NCBI GenBank assembly: GCA_946488855.1 | Contig: CAMLWC010000011.1 | Location: 1 to 35,505 of the forward strand | Direction of reading: 5' to 3' | From: an uncultured Mycoplasmatota bacterium | GTDB taxonomy: Bacteria > Bacillota_I > Bacilli_A > RF39 > UBA660 | Length of the DNA stretch: 35,505 nt | In this document: positions 29,127-35,505 of the stretch, in pieces | Layout of the letters: every line of letters begins with the position of its first letter | Numbering within the stretch: position 1 is the first letter of the stretch | Notes under the pieces: generated by a model | Told to the model about the DNA's origin: nothing | Database searches by the model: none | What the model saw: only the letters and a program-made list of their open reading frames with translations | Translations under genes and position numbers: made by a program

Positions 29127-30157
29127 TAATTCACCTCTTTTTTTATTATTTCTATTATTTCTTTTCCATATTTATTTATCTTATACTCACCAAAACCATT
29201 TATTTTATTTAAATCATCTAATGTTTGTGGCAAAAATTTTATTAATTCATCTAATGTTTGATCATTAAATATCATATATGGTTGAATCTGTTCTAAATAA
29301 GATTTCTCTTTACGATATTTTTTTAATTCAGATCTTAATCGTTCATAATCAATAATAAATTTTTCATATTTAAGTAAACTATCACATATTTTTTTTATTG
29401 TTTCTTCATCCCGAATTATATGTTTTTTCTTTTCTTTATTTTTTAATACTTCTATTATCTTATCATTTCTAATTATTAAATTTTTATAATCTTTATCGCT
29501 TTTTTTAAAATTTAAATAAGTATAATCATTAGTTAAAACTACTAAAGATTCATATTTTAATTTTAACTTTTCTTCAATCAAAATTTCATTAATCAGATTT
29601 TCATGTTCATTATTTTGAGTTAAAGGATTTTTAATTCCTTTTTTATATTTTCCGATTCTTCTTGTAAAAGTTCCATCATTTTCAATATCTATATTACCAT
29701 TTAAGTTTTTTGATTCTAATATATACATATTTCTTTTTGTAACTATTATAAAATCAATTTGTACACTTTTACCATTATAATTAAGAACCAAGTCATGCAT
29801 TATATACATAGGTATATTAGAATTAATCAAATTATAATATAATCTTTCTTCACCAATCATTCCTTTTTGTAAACAATTTATTTTATAACTATTTGTTACT
29901 TCATCAACTTTTAATTTTTCTAAATTATTATTATTACTCTTTCCACGATAATATAGAATTGGCTTTTTGAAATTAGAATTAATATCTAAATCAATTATAA
30001 ATCTAATCAATAAATATAACAAAACAATAGTTACAACGATTAATATTATTAACCAATATTTAGTTACAAATGAATAAATTGCGCCAAAAATTATTAATAT
30101 TATTAATCCTATAACAAAATCTTCATTATCATTTCTATAATATCTTCTCCTAGCCAT
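29126..30157 (-). CDS. NERD-domain nuclease-related protein with C-terminal HRDC domain
   Basis: N-terminal TMs, IDFIIVTKRNMYILESKNLNGNI (NERD), C-terminal LDELIKFLPQTLDDLNKINGFGEYKINKYGKEI (HRDC). Confidence 0.85.
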   Translation of the reverse strand: MARRRYYRNDNEDFVIGLIILIIFGAIYSFVTKYWLIILIVVTIVLLYLLIRFIIDLDINSNFKKPILYYRGKSNNNNLEKLKVDEVTNSYKINCLQKGMIGEERLYYNLINSNIPMYIMHDLVLNYNGKSVQIDFIIVTKRNMYILESKNLNGNIDIENDGTFTRRIGKYKKGIKNPLTQNNEHENLINEILIEEKLKLKYESLVVLTNDYTYLNFKKSDKDYKNLIIRNDKIIEVLKNKEKKKHIIRDEETIKKICDSLLKYEKFIIDYERLRSELKKYRKEKSYLEQIQPYMIFNDQTLDELIKFLPQTLDDLNKINGFGEYKINKYGKEIIEIIKKEVN

Positions 30158-30186
30158 AAGCAAACTCCTTTTTATTAATTATACCA

Positions 30187-30217
30187 TAAAAAAATAATTG
30201 CGAATCACAATTATTTT
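30187..30217 (-). terminator. intrinsic terminator of the 30211..30771 gene
   Basis: AAATAATTG-TGATTCG-CAATTATTT + T run on the minus strand. Confidence 0.85.
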
Positions 30218-30771
30218 TCTTTTATTTCGTCAATATATTTATTAACTTTACTAGCCCATTTTGTATCAGCAGCATATTTTGGATTCATTTCCTCAGCAGT
30301 TGTTAATCCTTTTTGTACATAGTTTTTTGCAATATTATCAATAAATCCCTTAATTCCTTCGTCTAATGTATCATATTTTTTATAAGAACCACCATTACAT
30401 GATGGACCGCCTACTTGACCACCGACATTATTACATTCTTTAACTAAAGTACTGCAATTCCACTTACAGCCTGTTTCATGCATTGAAATAGCAACAGCTA
30501 AATACGGATCGACACCTTTTTCTAAAGAATATGTAACATATAATTCGCCTTTGTTTTTTAAATCAGAATTTAAGAATTTATTAATTTTATCTATTAATTG
30601 TTGTTCAGTTAATCCATCATAAACAATCTCTTCTACTTCTTCTTTAACTTGAACAGTAGATTCTGCTAATAAATTTTGTTTAGGCTCTATTATAGTTGGC
30701 TTTTCTATAGTTACATTCATAAAATTACTTACTACAAATAACCCAAGAAAAACGCACAGCTTTGTTTTCAA
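30211..30771 (-). CDS. secreted glucosaminidase-like (lysozyme-fold) protein
   Basis: Signal-like N-terminus, VDPYLAVAISMHETGCKWNCSTLVKECNNVGG, YDTLDEGIKGFIDNIAKNY; TTG start with GAGGTG. Confidence 0.8.
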   Translation of the reverse strand: MKTKLCVFLGLFVVSNFMNVTIEKPTIIEPKQNLLAESTVQVKEEVEEIVYDGLTEQQLIDKINKFLNSDLKNKGELYVTYSLEKGVDPYLAVAISMHETGCKWNCSTLVKECNNVGGQVGGPSCNGGSYKKYDTLDEGIKGFIDNIAKNYVQKGLTTAEEMNPKYAADTKWASKVNKYIDEIKEK

Positions 30772-30832
30772 ATTTTTTCACCTCTTCATAAAATTTGGGA
30801 AAACGTCTTTAATTTTACCATAATTTTATGCT

Positions 30833-31522
30833 TTAGTCAAATTGATCAAATTCTATTAAAAATTGCAAATTCTTAGATTTTTCAGTGCCTTCTTTTAAAA
30901 TATCATAATTTTCATAAATATTTATTACCTTTAAGCCTACTTTTTTACAAGTATTTTTTATTTCTTCTATACTAAAGATTCTAAATGTATGTTCATCAAT
31001 ATATTTATTATTATCAATTTCAAATATAATTTGACTTTTTTCTATTTTTAAATCTTTATTATAATTCCAAATCATAGTTCTTTGAATATTATCATAACAA
31101 TCAATTTTTTGTCCTGAAGACTGTGGATTATGTAAATCTAATATAATCTTACCATTTGGTAATAAAATTTTCTTTAAATTAATTAAACATATTTCCAATT
31201 CATCAATATTTTTTAAATGATTAATCACAGCAAACATTGAAATTATTATATTATATTCTTTATTTATATTAATGTTTAATATATTCTGATTATATAAATT
31301 ACCATTTATCCTTGTTTTAGCAATTTCTAACATTTCCCTATTTAAATCTAACCCATCAATATTATAATCTTTTAATAACGATGCATGAACACCAGTTCCA
31401 CAACCAATATCAATTATTTTATCCTTTTTACTTATAAAGTTTTTCAAAAATAAAACTTCTTTTTTATAATCTTTTTTACTATAAAATTTATCATAGTATT
31501 TAGCAAATTCTTTGTATTCCAT
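30833..31522 (-). CDS. class I SAM-dependent methyltransferase
   Basis: KIIDIGCGTGVHASLL, ISMFAVINHLKNIDEL. Confidence 0.92.
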   Translation of the reverse strand: MEYKEFAKYYDKFYSKKDYKKEVLFLKNFISKKDKIIDIGCGTGVHASLLKDYNIDGLDLNREMLEIAKTRINGNLYNQNILNININKEYNIIISMFAVINHLKNIDELEICLINLKKILLPNGKIILDLHNPQSSGQKIDCYDNIQRTMIWNYNKDLKIEKSQIIFEIDNNKYIDEHTFRIFSIEEIKNTCKKVGLKVINIYENYDILKEGTEKSKNLQFLIEFDQFD

Positions 31523-31633
31523 AAAATCACCTTAATATAATCTCTATTATATAATTTAATATTTAAAAATACAAGTTAAATTTTATTGCTTTTCATGTTA
31601 AAGTAATATAGAAATCTCAAATATTTTTAAAAT

Positions 31634-31658
31634 AAAAAATGACAAAATTAATTGTCAC
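31634..31658 (-). terminator. intrinsic terminator of the collagen-like gene
   Basis: TGACAA-TTAATT-TTGTCA + T run on the minus strand. Confidence 0.8.
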
Positions 31659-31665
31659 TTTATTT

Positions 31666-32682
31666 TTATCTCTGGTCACTGATTGTAGCAGAACTATTAC
31701 TAGCCTCTAATAAAGAAAGTGGATCATATGGTGAACCTGTTTTTGTTCCTGCAAGTAATGCAATATCTACTGCATTTTGTGGAATTCCCCAAGAATTTCC
31801 AGAAAAAGTAAATATTGCCTGATCAACAACATAACCACGAGTATTATATACAACATTATTCATAATGATCCCAGTAGAATTGGGATTTAAGTAACCTGAT
31901 TGTCTTAAAGTATGAAAGATATTATCTCGTACTAATAAATTTGTTGAATTCAATTGTGTTACAAATCCTCTATTTATTATCCAAGTTGAAGAATCTCCAG
32001 ATTGATTAGGTCCATAAATCTGACAATTTAAAATTTGATTCCCATCTCCAGCAATTTGAATAAATTCAACTGGATACGCTTGATCACTAGTCATATTTAA
32101 TCCATCAATTGTAATATTACCTCCATTACATATAAATGGAATGATTGGTGCTTGAAGTAAAATCAAAGATCCAGCTCTTCCTTTTATTGTTAATCCAGAT
32201 GTACTTACGACAATTTGTTGTGTTATAGGATAAACACCTTGTAAAACATTTATAATACCATTAGGTAAAGCTACAGCTAATGCTTCTTCAATTGTTTGGA
32301 ATGGCTTTTCTTGACTTCCATCACCACCTGGTAACGCTGTAGATTGAACATATAAATTATATGGATTAGGCTCAATACTTCCTGTTGGGCCTGTTATTCC
32401 TATTCCTGTTGGCCCTATTGGACCTGTGGGACCTGTTATTCCTATTCCAGATGGGCCTGTTGGGCCTGTCGGTCCTGTTATTCCTATTCCAGATGGGCCT
32501 GTAGGACCTGTCGGACCTGTTATTCCAATTCCAGATGGGCCTGTTGGACCCGTCGGACCTGTTATTCCTATTCCAGATGGACCCGTTGGTCCCGTAGGGC
32601 CTTGAGGACCAGGAATATGATATATTCTCATACAAGGCATACAATTTTTTTTATTACGATTATTTCTTTCATCATAGCACAT
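31666..32682 (-). CDS. collagen-like (Gly-X-Y) exosporium-type protein with C-terminal beta-helix-like domain
   Basis: [15 protein letters not shown]... repeats followed by [17 protein letters not shown]...LTIKGRAGS...ITIDGLNM right-handed beta-helix style region. Confidence 0.9.
   Translation of the reverse strand: MCYDERNNRNKKNCMPCMRIYHIPGPQGPTGPTGPSGIGITGPTGPTGPSGIGITGPTGPTGPSGIGITGPTGPTGPSGIGITGPTGPIGPTGIGITGPTGSIEPNPYNLYVQSTALPGGDGSQEKPFQTIEEALAVALPNGIINVLQGVYPITQQIVVSTSGLTIKGRAGSLILLQAPIIPFICNGGNITIDGLNMTSDQAYPVEFIQIAGDGNQILNCQIYGPNQSGDSSTWIINRGFVTQLNSTNLLVRDNIFHTLRQSGYLNPNSTGIIMNNVVYNTRGYVVDQAIFTFSGNSWGIPQNAVDIALLAGTKTGSPYDPLSLLEASNSSATISDQR
32392..32601 (-). repeat. tandem 42-bp (14-aa) collagen repeat, 5 copies
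   Basis: [14 protein letters not shown] x4 plus [14 protein letters not shown]. Confidence 0.95.
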
Positions 32683-32708
32683 AATGTATCAACTCCATTA
32701 ATTCTTTA

Positions 32709-32737
32709 CATTATATGATTTTAAAAATATATCAGTT
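32709..32737 (-). promoter_or_regulatory. candidate sigma-K/sigma-E-type mother-cell promoter of the collagen-like gene
   Basis: AC - 17 bp - CATATAAT on the minus strand; sigma-K consensus AC-N16/17-CATAnnnTA. Confidence 0.45.
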
Positions 32738-32757
32738 AATATATTTGTTGAAAAAAA

Positions 32758-32860
32758 TAAAAAAAATTCATAATCTCTTATGAATTAAATAAACAAAATG
32801 GGGCGATAACAAAGGTTATCTGAAACCCTAAAGTAGATGTTGATAAACAACTAATCGCTA
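32758..32860 (-). ncRNA. unidentified structured small RNA with own promoter and terminator
   Basis: Extended -10 TGCTATAAT (32866-32874), two GC-containing hairpins, terminator AATTCATAA-GAGA-TTATGAATT + T8. Confidence 0.65.
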
Positions 32861-32884
32861 CAATCATTATAGCATATTTTTTCA

Positions 32885-33898
32885 TTAATTAACTATTTTT
32901 TTTAATTCATTAACATAATCATCTATTGAATTACATTTTTTAGACAAAGATTCTACTATTTTCTTATAATCGCTATTATATTGAACTTGTTCTGGATTTT
33001 TTCTTTTTAAAACTTGATAAAGCGCAAATAATACATTACTTTCTAATATTCTTTTTTTGTCATCCTCATCAACATAAATAAAGCAATTTAAATATAAGAT
33101 TACATTTGGTCGAGTTATATATAATGGACATTTTAATATGATAGATATTGTCTTTAATTCAAATGCTTGTCCAAACAAACCAATAAAAGTAAATATTACT
33201 TGTTCAATAGCACTCACATCCTTTATTTTCTCTTTATCTATACCACAATCTATGTATCCTTGGATAATTTTTTCCTTTAGTGACATTTTAGGAGTTGAAT
33301 CTACTGTAAAGAGAATATTATTTAGTTTTGGATATTTTTCATCTAATTCTTCAAAGGATAATACATTATTGTCATGTACAAAATCATCAACATCATTGTA
33401 GTTTATTTCTAAATTTTTATTTATATATTGAATAGTAATATCTCTAGCAGTTTTATAAATATTTTCTTTAATTTCTAAAATGTAATCATTGGGATTAATA
33501 TATATAACTGTTGCGTCTAGCAGTTTGTCTTTTAGTTTAAGAGTATTGTCTATTGCGCTGTCTAAAATTTCCTTCATTCTATCAAAATCAAAGAAATCAT
33601 TTAGCTTTAGAAATGGCAATAATTTTAGTAATGGCTCTGAGATTATTATTTTTTTTCCAGAGAAAGTAACAGGGTTTATTTCCATAGAACAATTATCAAA
33701 ATATGTTGCACCACCATAATATAAATAATCGGAATTATTTAATTCTAAAAAGTTTGTTATTGTTTTTTTATTTCTTTTTAATAATAATTCTACTTTATCT
33801 AATAGCAATAAGTAATCATCGTATGTATTTTCATTTTTTTTGAACTCATTAATTATTTCAAAGTATTCTATTTGATAAGCAATGATGTTTTCAATCAT
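32885..33898 (-). CDS. hypothetical protein, second gene of a coupled pair
   Basis: 337-aa ORF starting at a TAATG overlap with the upstream gene; no family recognised. Confidence 0.85.
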   Translation of the reverse strand: MIENIIAYQIEYFEIINEFKKNENTYDDYLLLLDKVELLLKRNKKTITNFLELNNSDYLYYGGATYFDNCSMEINPVTFSGKKIIISEPLLKLLPFLKLNDFFDFDRMKEILDSAIDNTLKLKDKLLDATVIYINPNDYILEIKENIYKTARDITIQYINKNLEINYNDVDDFVHDNNVLSFEELDEKYPKLNNILFTVDSTPKMSLKEKIIQGYIDCGIDKEKIKDVSAIEQVIFTFIGLFGQAFELKTISIILKCPLYITRPNVILYLNCFIYVDEDDKKRILESNVLFALYQVLKRKNPEQVQYNSDYKKIVESLSKKCNSIDDYVNELKKIVN

Positions 33899-35307
33899 TA
33901 TTTCACACCCATTTCATCATTCATAATTGATATTATTTTGTCTAACAAGAATATTAAATCATCACAGCAATTAACTAATTTTTGCTCACATTCTGTATCT
34001 GCAACACTATGATAATTATGAGCAGGGTTATCACATATTAATAATGAACTTTCTCTAATAGCTCCCCAATATCCATGTGAAAAGCAAGTATCATAATCAT
34101 AATATGTATCATATAAATCTTTTTCATCTGCTTCAATAAATTTTTGTCTTACATTTTTATCAGCAAAATCTTTAAAACTTACTTTTAAAAATTCTTCACT
34201 TTTTATTTCATTAGCTAACAGCTTTAATATCACTTCATCAAAATGAGTACAATTATCACTTAATGTGGTACCTTCTTCTATTCTTTTATAAATCATTTTA
34301 TATTTTGAACTACCATAATCTTTAAATGCTTTCCATATATCGGGATTATCTTTTTCTTGAGAACATAAAAACTTTATGTTAATTATTATTTCTACTATAG
34401 TTCTTAAAACCAATCTCGATGTTATAGATGTGTATAATTCATTATCTATTATTTCCTTCACAATTTTATAAACATAAGTTATATTTCCTATAATTACATC
34501 TCTTTTATCATCTGCTTTTATCTCTTCGGATTTTAATATTAATTTTTTTAATTCCTTGGTTTTATCTATTAATAATTCTTTATTAGAATTTTCTGGATAT
34601 ATAAGTTTTTTAGGTTTACAATCAGTCATTAAATACATCTCCTCGTAAAAATATTTTGAATATTCATAATTATTTTCAAAAAAATCCATTCCTTCCATAC
34701 TTGATAAACTAATTTTATATGCATCAAGTAATGGATCATCTTTTTGGGTTGAGGGATATTTTTGAATAGCATCTTTTATTATCATATCTTGTTTTGGAAA
34801 ATAGATTTTATTAATTTTTAGTATTAATGCACTATATCTTACATCCATAGCAAAATCACTATGCCTATCATACATCTTTTCAATAATATCTACTAACTTA
34901 TCAATTCTTTGATTATTAGATTTAGATTTATCTATAAATGATTTTCTTGTTTCTTTATCATAGTTTGAAACTACTATAATTGGATCTAAAACATTATTAC
35001 CAAATATTTCCTTTATTTTATCATACAATTCTTCTTTTTTTGTTGAATCTAATTTCAAAATTAAAGAAAACTTATCGCAAGGTTCACTAAAGGTTTGAAG
35101 CATATATTGTTTTAAATAATAAAATTTATTAAAAAATTCAGTTTTAGAAATACATGAATCACGTAATAAACCAATCCATACATATTCTGGTAATCTTTCT
35201 TTAGACCAAGAACACAAATGCATAACACTACCTATAGGTTCCTGCATAAATGGCGGAATAAGTTCTTTACCAATTTGCTTGTGCTGTTTAATAGTTGAAT
35301 TTTTCAT
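33898..35307 (-). CDS. hypothetical protein with DUF5677-like C-terminal region
   Basis: RTIVEIIINIKFL...DIWKAFKDYGSSKYKMI...DTCFSHGYWGAIRES...CDNP; SD GGGAGGAT before ATG at 35307. Confidence 0.85.
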   Translation of the reverse strand: MKNSTIKQHKQIGKELIPPFMQEPIGSVMHLCSWSKERLPEYVWIGLLRDSCISKTEFFNKFYYLKQYMLQTFSEPCDKFSLILKLDSTKKEELYDKIKEIFGNNVLDPIIVVSNYDKETRKSFIDKSKSNNQRIDKLVDIIEKMYDRHSDFAMDVRYSALILKINKIYFPKQDMIIKDAIQKYPSTQKDDPLLDAYKISLSSMEGMDFFENNYEYSKYFYEEMYLMTDCKPKKLIYPENSNKELLIDKTKELKKLILKSEEIKADDKRDVIIGNITYVYKIVKEIIDNELYTSITSRLVLRTIVEIIINIKFLCSQEKDNPDIWKAFKDYGSSKYKMIYKRIEEGTTLSDNCTHFDEVILKLLANEIKSEEFLKVSFKDFADKNVRQKFIEADEKDLYDTYYDYDTCFSHGYWGAIRESSLLICDNPAHNYHSVADTECEQKLVNCCDDLIFLLDKIISIMNDEMGVK

Positions 35308-35322
35308 AAATATCCTCCCAAC

Positions 35323-35349
35323 AAAAAAATATCATTCTATTGAATGATA
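35323..35349 (-). terminator. terminator-like hairpin in the 5' UTR of the 35307 gene
   Basis: TATCATTC-AATA-GAATGATA + T7 on the minus strand, just upstream of the SD. Confidence 0.75.
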
Positions 35350-35363
35350 CGAAATCTATTTTA

Positions 35364-35372
35364 ATTATACCA
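35364..35372 (-). promoter_or_regulatory. extended -10 promoter of the two-gene unit
   Basis: TGGTATAAT on the minus strand. Confidence 0.65.
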
Positions 35373-35401
35373 TATTTTTAGAAATAAGAAATAGTTTTGT
35401 A

Positions 35402-35505
35402 CTAATTAGAGTCATCAAATAATTGTCTAATATCTATTTCTAAGGCATCAGCAAATTTTCCTATTGTTTCTAACAATGGTGTCTTATCTATTGATAAACA
35501 TTCTA
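35402..35505 (-). CDS. 3' end of an XRE-family HTH regulator (truncated by window edge)
   Basis: Reads ...ECLSIDKTPLLETIGKFADALEIDIRQLFDDSN*, typical of the C-terminal part of an XRE HTH domain. Confidence 0.65.
   Translation of the reverse strand, partial: ECLSIDKTPLLETIGKFADALEIDIRQLFDDSN

Noticed and set aside
29050-29268. Plus-strand ORF across the SDR/NERD junction
   Set aside because: Antisense to both supported genes; low-complexity hydrophobic translation
32392-32601. Regular repeats resembling a CRISPR-like array
   Set aside because: Repeats are contiguous, coding, and have no spacers; they encode [14 protein letters not shown]
32372-32644. 90-aa minus-strand ORF rich in [13 protein letters not shown] repeats
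   Set aside because: Out-of-frame shadow of the collagen Gly-X-Y tandem repeat; periodicity follows from the 42-bp repeat
33138-33719. ORFs 33138..33401 and 33489..33719 antisense to ORF B
   Set aside because: Ser/Phe-rich shadow translations with no SD

Overview
AT-rich Firmicutes-type chromosomal segment from a probable endospore former. Evidence for sporulation: Spo0A, two alpha/beta SASPs, DacB-SpmA-SpmB, and a collagen-like protein of exosporium type. Most of the window is recognisable core genome: tpiA, pgk, gap, clpP, clpB, rpsD, thiI, ezrA, rluB. Cis-elements read directly from sequence include a CIRCE element over a -35/-10 pair at clpB, a candidate Spo0A box upstream of spo0A, a long leader with a possible pseudoknot before rpsD, and hairpins that span the stop codons of convergent genes. 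The least explained region is the right end (about 32.7-35.5 kb). It holds the 3' end of an XRE-like HTH gene, a promoter followed at once by a terminator-like hairpin, two translationally coupled genes (one DUF5677-like, one of unknown family), and a roughly 100-nt structured ncRNA candidate with its own extended -10 promoter and terminator. Other points of interest: a T13 tract filling the 17-bp spacer of the promoter of a TGS/uridine-kinase + gap operon; an Rpn-type nuclease gene whose natural start appears to be ATA; an orphan large pseudopilin with a diverged internal duplication; and glycolipid/flippase genes embedded between pgk and tpiA. No tools were run; family names are from motif recognition.
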